Assembly (NCBI GenBank): GCA_003427395.1
Contig: BFEA01000115.1
Coordinates: 3,015,827 to 3,042,588, forward strand
Direction: 5' to 3'
Origin: Chara braunii
Lineage: Eukaryota; Streptophyta; Charophyceae; Charales; Characeae
DNA length: 26,762 nucleotides
Shown: in pieces, positions 1 to 8,764 of the stretch
Numbering within the stretch: the first letter of the stretch is position 1
How the letters are laid out: each line of letters starts with the position of its first letter
Made by a program: the position numbers and the translations under genes
The notes under the pieces: model-generated
Databases searched by the model: none
What the model was told of the DNA's origin: nothing
Seen by the model: the letters and a program-made list of their open reading frames with translations, nothing else

Positions 1-44
1 AGGAAAGAACGAAATCAAATAAATAAATAAATAAAAGGGAAACT

Positions 45-159
45 GGCTGATGCTGCCAGGATAACTCCGGGTTGAGTTGTGAGGTCCCCGGCCTCGTCCC
101 AATGCTTTTATGAAATGAAATTGGAGGCTTTTCAAAAAAACAAAACAAAAAAAAAAAGA
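45..159 (+). mobile_element. 3' end fragment of a poly(A)-tailed retroposon
   Basis: The 32-base stretch at 64-95 (ACTCCGGGTTGAGTTGTGAG, continuing GTCCCCGGCCTC) recurs with one mismatch at 11580-11611. Both copies are followed after a short AT-rich spacer by CTTTTCA or CTTCTCA and an A-rich tail, here 133-159 and interrupted by C. A shared 3' end next to poly(A) is what LINE or other target-primed retroposons leave. No coding sequence is visible, so the class is inferred. Confidence 0.55.
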
Positions 160-474
160 CAATGGGAATTAGTTACCGCATATTCCAACTGACGAAGTAG
201 GAATGCTTTCGGCGTCGCTCCATTCCTCCCGACATGCACACACACACACACAAAAAAAAAAAAAAGCCGTGGCGGTGTATATTCAATGTTCTCGCGGAAG
301 ATGGACTCTCTCGTTTTGCACATTGGGAGAGTAACTGTAGTGGAGCGAGCCCCTTTCTCTCGCCTCAGGTGCTATGATACAGAGGAGGGGCTGCGCTGCT
401 GTGTCGAGCCTCCGAGAGGCTCTTCGTGGCGCCAGTGGCCAAAAGGAGCCGGCCGCGGACATGGGCGCTAAGAG
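160..474. other. No gene seen; (CA)n tract at 236-252
   Basis: The stretch holds a short (CA)n run followed directly by poly(A) at about 252-265. The remaining open frames are short, overlap on both strands and show no recognisable motif. Confidence 0.5.
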
Positions 475-475
475 A

Positions 476-655
476 CAGTGGGCGTCGCCGCACGGGACAC
501 GAAAGGAAAAAGGAAACGAGTGCATCTTCCTGCAGAAAATGGCCAGGTTCATGGGTTTGCTATAAATAGTAACGAGTGCATTTTGCCACCTTTCGTGGGC
601 AGATGCACTCGTTTCGTGTTAGTTTCGTGTGCCGCGCGGCGAGACCCAGTGAGAA
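476..655. repeat. Imperfect inverted repeat with arms of about 55 bp
   Basis: The left arm (about 476-533) and right arm (about 594-655) align as inverted copies at roughly 80 percent by eye. They share an exact 15-base core, GAAACGAGTGCATCT at 513-527, whose complement is at 601-615. A third, direct copy of AACGAGTGCAT sits between them at 571-581 and could pair with the right arm instead. The structure could be a decayed foldback element or MITE. No flanking target duplication was found. Confidence 0.6.
561..568 (+). promoter_or_regulatory. TATA-box-like TATAAATA
   Basis: TATAAATA matches the eukaryotic TATA consensus and lies in the loop between the inverted repeat arms. No convincing reading frame follows, so it may be chance. 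Confidence 0.15.
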
Positions 656-1100
656 GCTCACGTCACGGTCGGAAGGGGTACATAGCTTTCGAATTTTCGA
701 AAGCGAAACGCTTTCAAGACTCAACTTTTGTCTCCTCTTCCGACGGCTGCTGCTAGATGGTACAACCGTTTTTTTTTGGTGTTTTTGGGATGTGGCACGA
801 CGGGTTTTGCCAGAGGGAGAACGGCTTCATCCACCCAGCCAGCCTCATGCCGCATGGAGAAGATAAGGGGGGGCGTCGCTCCACTACGGGGCACATGCAC
901 AAACGACAAAAGATATTGCGATCTTTTCATGCCATGCTCTAGGTGAATATTCATTCTGTGATTCTGATTCTCATTCTGCAAGGTGGTGTGACCAGTGGAC
1001 CGAGGCCCAAGCGACACAGTTTTCGAGTTGTTGAGGCCCTTGAGGGTCTGATGTCACTGTTCACCCTTCCTGTTGGTTGAGCGAAGATAAGAGGCAAAAA
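656..1100. other. No gene seen
   Basis: Only short overlapping frames are present, none with recognisable motifs. The phrase GGCGTCGCTCCA at about 870, followed by ACATGCAC, also occurs at about 206-235, which suggests old shared repeat sequence. Confidence 0.4.
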
Positions 1101-1142
1101 AAGAGAAAGAAAGAAAGAAAGAAAGAAGGAAAGAAAGAAAGG
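1101..1142. repeat. (GAAA)n microsatellite
   Basis: An interrupted run of AGAA/GAAA tetramers. Confidence 0.9.
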
Positions 1143-1418
1143 AGGAGTCGAACGGGGCTACTGAGCACAGGTGCTCAGGCACCTGGCCAAGAAACCGAAG
1201 CCCGACACAAGAGAGGGTGAAAAAACAAAAAAAAAGCAGAACGACAGCAGGCTGAACACTGTTTGGGAAAGTTTCAGACAACGTTCGTTTCTTTGCGTTT
1301 GGCCTTATTTTCCCTTAAGAGCAAGGATGTCCTAAACAGCTGAACTAGCTCGTCTGAGCTGTCTCTCTCAACCATGCCGACGATTTTGCGGACATGAACA
1401 CATGTTCGCGTACCTTCC

Positions 1419-1495
1419 CACCCTGTAGCTGAATGATATACAGTCCTCAACTCATAACTGTTAATAACGAGGTCGTGAGTTCAAAACTGGTGACC
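1419..1495 (+). ncRNA. Degenerate tRNA-Met-like segment (possible SINE head)
   Basis: In order there is an A-box-like TAGCTGAATGATATA (1426-1440), an anticodon-loop-like CTCATAA (1451-1457, anticodon CAT) and a B-box-like GGTCGTGAGTTCAAAACTGG (1471-1490). Spacing and wording resemble an elongator tRNA-Met. The anticodon and T stems no longer pair, so it is not a functional tRNA. A tRNA-like head upstream of a (GA)n-rich tail would suit a tRNA-derived SINE. A plain tRNA pseudogene or chance similarity are alternatives. Confidence 0.4.
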
Positions 1496-1541
1496 GAAAT
1501 GTTATGTGCTGCCCCCTTTTCTTCAACACAGAGAGACACAG

Positions 1542-1571
1542 AGAGCGAGCGAGCGGTCGAGCGAGCGGTCG

Positions 1572-1642
<71 letters not shown>

Positions 1643-1687
1643 AGGAAGTTGATGCATAAGACATAATTTCAGAGAGAGAGAGAGAGA
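1542..1687. repeat. (GA)n microsatellite with GAGCGAGCGGTC prelude
   Basis: GAGCGAGCGGTC repeats give way to about 68 bases of uninterrupted GA (1574-1641). After a short spacer a second GA run lies at about 1671-1687. The long Arg-Glu frame across it is a microsatellite artefact. Confidence 0.95.
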
Positions 1688-1699
1688 AGGAAGTTAATG

Positions 1700-2280
1700 C
1701 ATACGACAGAATCTTGGACAGATTGAAACACGAACATGGAGACGGATCAGCGAGGAGGCCCGCCAATGTCAGTATAGTATACTCTCGAGAACGGGATCCC
1801 GATCGTGAATTGTAGTTTCATAGGCAAGAGGGTCGGTCGGCAATAGTAGCAGAGGATGGCCAACAGCAACCAACAGATCATCAAGATGAATGAGGTTGTC
1901 GTAGCTTTCATTGTCGCGGTGTCCCTGTGACGGCGGCCTCGCCACCCTTCTGCCTGTGACCGTCCAGATGATGATGGAATTGCTTTTCCTCAGTTTCTAA
2001 AAGACTCCTTCTCCTGCTTTCTCCATCTCCAACGCGTCCTCCGAACGTGGTAAGCTCTCTCCAATTCTACCAAGCTCATGTTCTATCTAGCTCCCTCGTC
2101 TTTCGTTCCAGCCGTTGGATCTCTGTTCTGCACGTCAGCGTCAGTTTCCACTTTTGTGCGACTCAATCCTGTCAGCGAAGCGGTCACGCGAATGTTTTCT
2201 GTAAATATCATTCCAACTTCCAGTTTTCAGTTGATGTCCCGACGGAGTACGTCATGTTTTTCCCCCGTTATTGCCTCGTC
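1700..2280. other. No gene seen
   Basis: No motif-bearing frame, RNA gene or clear repeat was recognised here. Confidence 0.4.
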
Positions 2281-2284
2281 CCTC

Positions 2285-2562
2285 TGATCACTCATCTAAT
2301 CTGATGGTGCACTAGGCCTTCAGCTGATCCTTCACCTGATCGTTCATCTTGCCCACCTGATCCTTCAGCCGATCCTTCATCTGATCCTTCATCTGACCGC
2401 TCATCTGCGCACCTGTTCCTTCCCCTGATCACTCCTCTGATCACCTGTTCCTTCACCTGATCATTCATCTGCCCTCTGCCCCACCTGATACTTCATCTGA
2501 TCGTTCATCTGATGGTTCACGTGATCGTTCATGCGATCGTTCATGTGATCGTTCGCCCATCT
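2285..2562. repeat. Degenerate 12-bp minisatellite (CTGATCSTTCAT type)
   Basis: More than fifteen imperfect copies of a dodecamer close to CTGATCCTTCAT or CTGATCGTTCAT run head to tail, with a few 6-bp slips. Because 12 is a multiple of 3, the array stays open in one frame and gives a Val-Ile-Val-His pattern near 2512-2560. I regard this as non-coding. Confidence 0.85.
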
Positions 2563-2743
2563 CATCGACTACAAAGCTATCCGTTCAGAACGTCACCTTC
2601 GGGCAAATGCTCATTTGCTCTCTCTGTTCGTTCGATCCTTCCCACCCATTTCTGTATTTATATTCTGTTCGGTGTATCGTGTCGCGGGTCCCTTGTTCGC
2701 TTCTTGCCCCGTTCCGGTCCGTCCCGTCCCGTCTGCGCCGGCG

Positions 2744-2750
2744 TATATAA
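2744..2750 (+). promoter_or_regulatory. TATATAA in a GC-rich setting
   Basis: TATATAA follows a GC-rich run (GTCCCGTCCCGTCTGCGCCG). This resembles a core promoter, but no supported gene follows. Confidence 0.2.
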
Positions 2751-2808
2751 CTCCCTACGCTCTACTGCCGGCATTTTCGGAATTTGGCTATGTTTTTTTT
2801 GTGCGATC

Positions 2809-2895
2809 TTCATCTTGCTTCTTGCCTGCCCAATGCCCGACGATGCCCGATGTTCATCTTGCTTCTTGCCTGCTCAATGCCCCGATGCCCGATGC
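2809..2895. repeat. 44-bp direct tandem duplication
   Basis: Two adjacent copies begin TTCATCTTGCTTCTTGCCTG at 2809 and 2853. They differ by a substitution and a small deletion. Confidence 0.85.
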
Positions 2896-2993
2896 CATTC
2901 GAAAAAAAAGCCCACCATCGTCGGCCGATCTTCACCATTGTGCACACCAGCTTCGTATCGGGCATTTCCGGACCGGACTTCCCAGTGTTTGCT

Positions 2994-3318
2994 TGAACAT
3001 CTTTCCGCGAAACCTGAGGAAGTTGAAGTAGGCGTTGTTGATATCAAACTTCAGGAGGGGTACTTGATACTTAGACTTGGAACTCTCACTCCGTCTTCCC
3101 TCCGCATCCTTCTTCGTAAGCTTGTGTGTTTTTGTTTTACAGCATGAAGCCTTCTTTCCTGAACGTCTTTCCGTGAATGTCTTTCCGTGAAACCTGAAGA
3201 TGGAAGGAGACGATGTCAATATCAAACTTGAGGAGGGCTATTTACGTAATACTTAGACTGAAAATTTAGACCTCAAAATTATCAGTCTGCCATCCGCATC
3301 TTCATAAGCTTGTGTGTT
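2994..3318. repeat. Imperfect tandem duplication, period about 180-188 bp
   Basis: Copy 1 (2994-3130) and copy 2 (3174-3318) share in order a CTTTCCG.GAAACCTGA block, ATATCAAACTT.AGGAGGG, AATACTTAGACT-like sequence, CCGCATC and AAGCTTGTGTGTT. Copy 2 carries extra AT-rich sequence. The short phrase GTCTTTCCGTGAA is itself repeated at about 3163-3185. No protein family was recognised in the frames crossing it. Confidence 0.75.
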
Positions 3319-3357
3319 GTACCGCGCGGCGCAGGGAGCTTTCTTCCCTTGCAAATT

Positions 3358-3390
3358 CTCCTGCGCAACGGATAGTCCGTTGCGCAGGAG
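3358..3390. repeat. Perfect 15-bp hairpin with TAG loop
   Basis: CTCCTGCGCAACGGA (3358-3372) is followed after TAG by its exact reverse complement (3376-3390). A third, direct copy of the first 12 bases lies at 3409-3420. The stem is GC-rich and would be very stable as DNA cruciform or RNA hairpin. Confidence 0.9.
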
Positions 3391-3424
3391 CCTTCTTCCC
3401 GTGAACTTCTCCTGCGCAACGAGA

Positions 3425-4950
3425 CCTCAAATTATCAGCCTCTTAGTCTGCCATCGGCAAATTCTCCTGACAGCAATACTTTCGCCCTTGAACTTCTCTC
3501 CTAGCAAAAACGTGAAAGCCGGTTCCTGTAGTAAACGCATGGCGTGGGATGAGAAGCAAGGAGGCAAGAGAAGTGACTCACACTGGGACAGCTAGGAGCG
3601 AGGGAGATGGAAAAAGAAAAAGGGAGGAATGAAAGACAAACGAAAGAAACAAATTCAGCCACTTGGAAATATACTAGACATTAGAAAGGCAGGACTTAAG
3701 GAAATCAGGTAGCCGAAGGGGAGGGTGCTCGATAAGATTCAGGTTAGTACCCTGTCTCAGGCTGTCACCCCAACACTCCCGCTCCGCAGCCAACAACAGA
3801 GAGCATGTTAGTACGTTATGTCGCAGTCATTCTAGCATCACAGCGTGTTGGCTCTTGCCACTTGGTATCACAATGATTATCTAACTCCCCAGTGTACAGG
3901 ATGGAATTACTCAGAGGTCCCATCGCTTTTATTTACAAAACGGATATCAATGACAATTTCACATACTCAAACCCACGGATAGATAATGTGACACTGTCTG
4001 TGACAGAAAGCTAATCGGCACGGTCACGCATGGATGTAATTCAGAGTCCATGAGATGATGAGAGATGGATGATGGCTCACGGTGGTTTTCCCGACGATTT
4101 TTTGGTGTGGGAATATGGCAAGAGGGATGTGACATTGCAAGATCCAACTCCCCAGACCCCTTTTTTCGAATTTCAAGTTGGCATGCAACCTCGGAGGAAA
4201 GCACTCCGGTGCAGTGACCCACAAAAGTCGCTGTTATGTTGTGTGAGATTGCTGCCATTGTCTGAGGAAATGCTGTCCTTTTTGTTAATCTACCCATCCC
4301 CCCCCCCCCTCCCCTGAGAATTCCGAGTCTGTCTGAGACTGTTCTGCTGCTATTCGCTATGCTTTCTAAGTATGTATGGGCTGTACCACTGATGCGTGTG
4401 TTTCCTGTGCCCACTTGATTTCAAGTCTGGGTCCGTGAGTGAGCTAACGCTGTTGGCCGTGTTGTGTGGCTGTGCCTCGGACAGGGACAGTGTAGTAGTA
4501 ATAGGGACACGGCCACGGGCAGCACAGAAAAGTTAGCGGCAGCCCAGAGACTTTTTAACTTAGTAGAATTTGATTTGATAGACACCCGGTAGCGATTTTC
4601 CAGCAAGTCAGTTGGGCCTGCAATGGTCCAGTAGATGTCCAGTGGCCAACGCCTGATTGATTTAGGCGGGTAGACCCGGTAGAAGTCTAGAATTAGGGGT
4701 TCAACTTGTCGGAAGAGATGATCAGTCTGCAATGATGTTTCTACCGAAAGGAGCCAACACGCGGTAGGACAAGTGCAGTGTGCACCCAAGGGAGGCAGCA
4801 GGTGAAGGCAGGAAGTGCCCAGCCAAGAAGTGCTGTAGCCCGGGCAGGAAAGTATCTCATTCCGTGGAAGGAAGAGTCGGCTCATTCACCCAGCACTGCC
4901 AGCAGTCATGCTGCTGCGCGCCCAAGAAAGAGAAGTGGTGGAGTGGAGGT
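3425..4950. other. No gene seen
   Basis: Several minus-strand open frames up to about 150 codons exist (3959-4414 and 4421-4885), but they show no family motif, no intron pattern I can defend and no regulatory context. A poly(C) run lies at about 4299-4310. Confidence 0.4.
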
Positions 4951-4956
4951 GGAGGC

Positions 4957-5155
4957 TGATGAAGAAGAAGACCTCCTCGGCTATGGCGGTGTGGTAGGGT
5001 GAGGTGAGAAGTGAGGAAGAATGTCCTCTAGGTGAAGCTGGAGGGTGCACTGATGAAGAAGACCTCCTTGGACATGGAAGAGCCTGATGGAGGTGTAGTA
5101 CGGAGAGGTAGGTCGCGAGCAAGAATGACCTCTAGCTAGGGTACGGCGGTGCACT
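4957..5155. repeat. Imperfect tandem duplication of about 95-104 bp
   Basis: Copy 1 (4957-5051) and copy 2 (5052-5155) both begin GATGAAGAAG, continue ACCTCCT.GG, contain AAGAATG.CCTCTAG, and end GGTGCACT. The purine bias makes long frames on both strands without obvious meaning. Confidence 0.7.
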
Positions 5156-5610
5156 GGATAGTAGAGGTTGTTGACCAAGGAGGAAGAAGGAAGTGGGAAC
5201 CGCGAAGGATACTCCCCTCCGGCTATGGTGGATTTGCATCTTTATCCCCAAGGTTTGAGCTGCATAATTAAGAACGTCCCTGAAGGGATACAGGTTGGAC
5301 ATGTATTTCATTCGGCCGAGTAAGCCTTGCAGTAGCTGATGGAGAGGATTAGTGCCTAGCATCAGGGCATTTATGTTCTGAGGAATCAGAGGAAGCCTTG
5401 AATGTTCATCCATAGCCAGATGCCATACCAGTGTAGTAAGAAGGAGTAGTAGGCTAAAGGAGGGCTCTTTGCAGGGCTGACCGTAAGGGGGAGAAATCAG
5501 ACATTGATTCTGGCTCATTCATTCATTTTCTTTTTCTTCTCATTATTTCTTGGAGGAGATGATCGAGGCGGGTTGAGGGGAGGACGATATTGGTTGCAGA
5601 TTGTGTTTAT
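5156..5610. other. No gene seen
   Basis: A 128-codon minus-strand frame (5132-5518) is open but has no recognised domain. Confidence 0.35.
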
Positions 5611-5611
5611 C

Positions 5612-5733
5612 TCCTTCTTCTTCTTCTTCTTCTTCTTCTTCTTCTTCTTCTTCTTCTTCTTTTTCTGCTTCTGCTTCTTCTTCTTCTTCTTCTTCTTCTT
5701 CTTCTTCTTCTGCTTCTTCTTCTTCTTCTTCTT
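5612..5733. repeat. (CTT)n trinucleotide microsatellite
   Basis: About 120 bases of CTT repeats with a few CTG interruptions. Open frames through it encode only poly-Phe, poly-Leu, poly-Ser or poly-Lys and are not genes. Confidence 0.97.
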
Positions 5734-5739
5734 TCCGTC

Positions 5740-6100
5740 ATTCATCTTCTCCCCTTGTCTCATTCTTCTTCCATTCTCTTTTCACTGAGTCGCAATTGAA
5801 TGACATTGTTTCTTCTTGAGTTTTGCATTTAATTTATGACCCGACCAGTTTCACAGCACTGGACCACTGGTCTAAACATTGTGGCATGATTGTGCACCTT
5901 CACACCATGCCATTGGGACCATGGGTCGGCACTGTAGCTGGTAATGTTCTCTTGAATCATCCGAGTCCCTGAGACTTAGTTGATTTGCAGGAGCTGAATG
6001 GGAGGCTCAGCCTGGCCGATCCCGGTGTTGCTTGGTAGTTTGTCTGATGCCGTGCTGAAGCAGTCAAGTCTAAGGTCATGGAGGGCCGATGCCAAAACGT
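5740..6100. other. No gene seen
   Basis: No motif, RNA gene or repeat was recognised. Confidence 0.4.
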
Positions 6101-6101
6101 C

Positions 6102-6233
6102 GCTGGCCGGTGCTTGGGTTTGGTCCCACTGTGGCACTGCCCTGTAACCCGAGTTTAGCAGGAGCTTCGAGCAGGACGGTGCTGGCCGGAGCTGGGGCGG
6201 GTTGTGCTGCCCTGTAACCTAGCAGGGGGGAGC
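6102..6233. repeat. Imperfect tandem duplication, about 75 bp
   Basis: Two segments (about 6102-6166 and 6180-6233) share GCTGGCCGG.GCT, then GCTGCCCTGTAACC or CACTGCCCTGTAACC, then TAGCAGG..GAGC. Identity is partial. Confidence 0.5.
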
Positions 6234-6762
6234 GTGAGGCCTGGTAGAGTTCTGGTCTGAGGACATGAGGGTGAAGGCAGGTGTTGATTGATCTACGGGA
6301 GAACATTTGGATAGTTTGGTTTCGGTTTTTAGACTCCTGGACAGGCTCAGTGAAGTATTACTGGTATGATCTCAGAAGGGATGTAGCTACCTCAAAAGCT
6401 ACGTGACACGGCGTAGGCCACGGGCAATTCATCCTCCGCGGCCTAAAATGTCGGCCGCTGCCGGGGACAACGAGGCCCACCCCGCGGCCTGGTTTTTCGA
6501 ATATTTCTTTTTTCCGGTCAAAAAAGCAGTGGAAATTTTTTTTTCCATTTTTAATCAAGAGTGATATGATATGGTCGAACAGTCATAAGGTATTTTTGGA
6601 TTTTTTTGGAGGGGGGCTATTTCTTGAGACATTGGGTGTGAAAAAAAAAAAGAAGATGCAAAAATTCAAATTAAAAACAAAAAAAAGGGCCAGGCTGGGG
6701 TTGGTGTGGTCTGGGTGGTGGGGGCCCACCCCCAACAGGGAGAATGAGCCACACAATTTGTG
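6234..6762. other. No gene seen; A/T homopolymer-rich
   Basis: Runs of T (about 6535-6545) and A (about 6641-6652) alternate with GC-rich pieces such as 6430-6490. Nothing codes recognisably. Confidence 0.4.
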
Positions 6763-6816
6763 TTAAACCACCAGTACTATGGGCGGGCATGACTCTAGGA
6801 AGTACTGGTGGTTTAA
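6763..6816. repeat. Perfect 16-bp inverted repeat, 22-nt spacer
   Basis: TTAAACCACCAGTACT (6763-6778) is mirrored exactly by AGTACTGGTGGTTTAA (6801-6816). The short spacer makes a stem-loop or foldback remnant more likely than the ends of an autonomous transposon. Confidence 0.9.
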
Positions 6817-6886
6817 TGTATCACATAAATCTGTCCTTACTGTGATACGACAATGCATATTGTGTTGCTCCTGTTTTGATGACAAC

Positions 6887-6889
<3 letters not shown>

Positions 6890-6919
<30 letters not shown>
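6890..6919. repeat. (GA)n microsatellite
   Basis: A 30-base uninterrupted GA run. Confidence 0.95.
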
Positions 6920-6921
<2 letters not shown>

Positions 6922-6949
6922 GCAGGGGAAGTGGCGACGTATTACAAAA

Positions 6950-7245
6950 TCCCAGAGCCCCCCCCCCCCCCCCCCCCCCCAACCCCCGAACCAACTTTTT
7001 TTTTTTTCGGTTTTGTTTTAACTTTGGGGGCTAGCCCCCGGCCCCCCGACATGCCCCCCCCCCCCACCCCCTTAATTGTCCAACCCTCCCATGGGAAGGC
7101 CCCCAAAACGGCTCGAACGGCCGCACGTACGGCCCGTATGAGTCGGTATGACCGCCTGGGCGTCCGTACGTACGGCCGTATGGGCTGTTCGTATGTCCCA
7201 TATACGTACGGGGGTATAAACAGCCATGTACTACCCTGACCAGCA
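6950..7245. repeat. C-rich, CGTACG-rich dispersed repeat, copy 1
   Basis: A 23-base poly(C) run (6958-6980) and a T run (about 6997-7008) lead into further C runs, then a segment dense in CGTACG and CCGTAYG words (7120-7215). Its end, CGTACGGGGGTATA at 7205-7218 followed by AACAG and CATG, matches CGTACCGGGGTATA at 13177-13190 followed by CACAG and CATGG. The words GGCCCC and AAAAC upstream are also shared (about 7098 and 12817). The class is unknown. Confidence 0.6.
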
Positions 7246-7301
7246 TGCATAAGGCTGTCAGATTAGTAGTAGAAAATACCAAAGGAATGATCAGACCACT
7301 G

Positions 7302-7369
7302 AGAAACAGTTCTTAGCCCAGGTATAGCCCTCTTCAGAAACAGTTCTTAGCCCAGGTATAGCCCTTGCT
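7302..7369. repeat. 34-bp direct tandem duplication
   Basis: AGAAACAGTTCTTAGCCCAG begins at 7302 and again at 7336, and the following GTATAGCCCT is shared too. Confidence 0.9.
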
Positions 7370-8280
7370 GGTCTCCCTACCGACAGGTATGACCACTTAG
7401 GGTATCAGCTACCCTAGCCCAGACTACGCCATAGTTCAGTGGTGCGGAGTTCTGTGCTGATCCCACTGGTTCCAGCTCGAAGAACATGTACTGGAGCTCT
7501 TCTTGGCACCCAGCAGGTAAGTACCACAACTTCTTCTCCCTATGGCCTTCCCCTTCTCCCAAGGATCTCCCCTTCGAGTGCCGCATTCCTTGTACACCTC
7601 AGCATCCTACACATATGGCACTCATCTTCTTCCTCAGCGCAGCGATGGGCCTATGGCGGGGACTAACCGGATGCCACTTGCTGCGCTCTCCTGCAGCTGA
7701 CCTAGCCCTTTTGCGGTGTTGGCATCCTGAATCAGAATGTCCTCGACTTGCCCCGACCTTTCATAATATGGCAGAGCTGGGGCGTCCTATTCGGTCGGTG
7801 GGCACTGCCTTCAGACTCGGAGCCCTCCCGTTTTGGCCGTACCCTACCAGGTCTCAGGCATCCTACCGGGCCCACACTCCTGGCCTGTCCTCAGGACATA
7901 TCTTCTCTTTTTTTTTCTTATACATTTTTCAATTTTTAGAACAAGCCTCCAGTGTATTCATGGGGAGCAGCACGTGCTGGGAACCGGGCCCAGCATCCCA
8001 TATGTAGGTTGTACAGAAGATTTTGAGGTTACCAGGCTTTGGCTGAGAAACACACATGTTAAGAGTAACTGCTAAAGTACTTTTTAGCTACGTGGCACCC
8101 TCCGTCGAGGATCCCATGGCCTTGGCTGCAGCTGCAGAGGCCAGCCAGGACCCAGCGGACTAGGCCACATGACCGACTTTTTTCGTGGCCGCGCCACGGG
8201 CAGGCGGAGTCGCGCACCCAAAATCGGGGTGCGTGCATCACCTGTGAACTTCGCAGGTTGTCCGCCGCCACAAACACCTA
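7370..8280. other. No recognised gene; 173-codon open frame at 7486-8007
   Basis: The plus-strand frame 7486-8007 is open but matches no family I know. It lacks a signal peptide or repeats and is overlapped by other open frames. A short stretch, 8001-8034, reappears at 12304-12337 because of the assembly artefact described there. Confidence 0.35.
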
Positions 8281-8623
8281 AAAAAAATATTTTTTTTTGG
8301 GGGGGAAGGGGGGGTTATATTTCGTTTTTTTAGGGGTCTCGGAAAAAATGACCCCCCCCGGGCCCCCAAATCACGAATTCGATGTTGTGGGAAGGTTGTG
8401 TGTTTTGCGCACCCCCGTTTTGTTAGAGAAGAAAAACTATTCGGTCAGGCAGGTCGGACGGGCAGGGGGGGGTGGTTACAAAATTTTGGGGTTTGGGGCT
8501 TGGGGGTACGGGGTTGCTACATAGCCGTGCGTGGAAAGGTTGGAGGGGGGGTTCAAACTTCAAGGCCCGTGCGGCCTGGTAAGGTTGGGGGGGGTTAACG
8601 CCCCTGGGGCTGCGGATTGCCAC
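8281..8623. other. G-rich tract with homopolymer runs
   Basis: Long G runs, mostly on the plus strand, alternate with A/T runs. No gene was recognised. The strongest local structure is the quadruplex motif at 8488-8513. Confidence 0.6.
8488..8513 (+). other. Canonical G-quadruplex motif
   Basis: Four G runs of 4, 4, 5 and 4 bases are separated by three 3-base loops (TTT, CTT, TAC). This satisfies the strict intramolecular G4 rule with possible four-tetrad stacking. Further G runs flank it on both sides. Confidence 0.85.

Positions 8624-8703
<80 letters not shown>
8624..8703. repeat. (CT)n microsatellite
   Basis: About 80 bases of CT, with a second short CT cluster at about 8720-8736. Ser-Leu frames through it are artefacts. 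Confidence 0.97.
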
Positions 8704-8707
<4 letters not shown>

Positions 8708-8764
8708 CTCTCATCCACCTCTCTCTCTCTCTCTCCAGTTCTGTACCCCCGTTCATTGTTCATG

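Noticed and set aside
1433-1766. Arg-Glu and Ser-Leu repeat proteins
   Set aside because: They are translations of the (GA)n/(CT)n tract; the same applies at 8531-8823 and 9085-9497.
2512-3147. 211-codon plus-strand frame
   Set aside because: It begins in a minisatellite, crosses two tandem duplications, has no recognisable domain and is overlapped by other open frames.
3863-3870. TGGTATCA as a primer-binding site
   Set aside because: Only eight bases match, and no gag or LTR-like sequence is nearby.
5504-5799. Poly-Leu, poly-Ser and poly-Phe open frames
   Set aside because: They are translations of the (CTT)n microsatellite.
7486-8007. 173-codon plus-strand frame as a gene
   Set aside because: No family similarity, no internal structure and overlapping open frames; recorded only as an unrecognised region.
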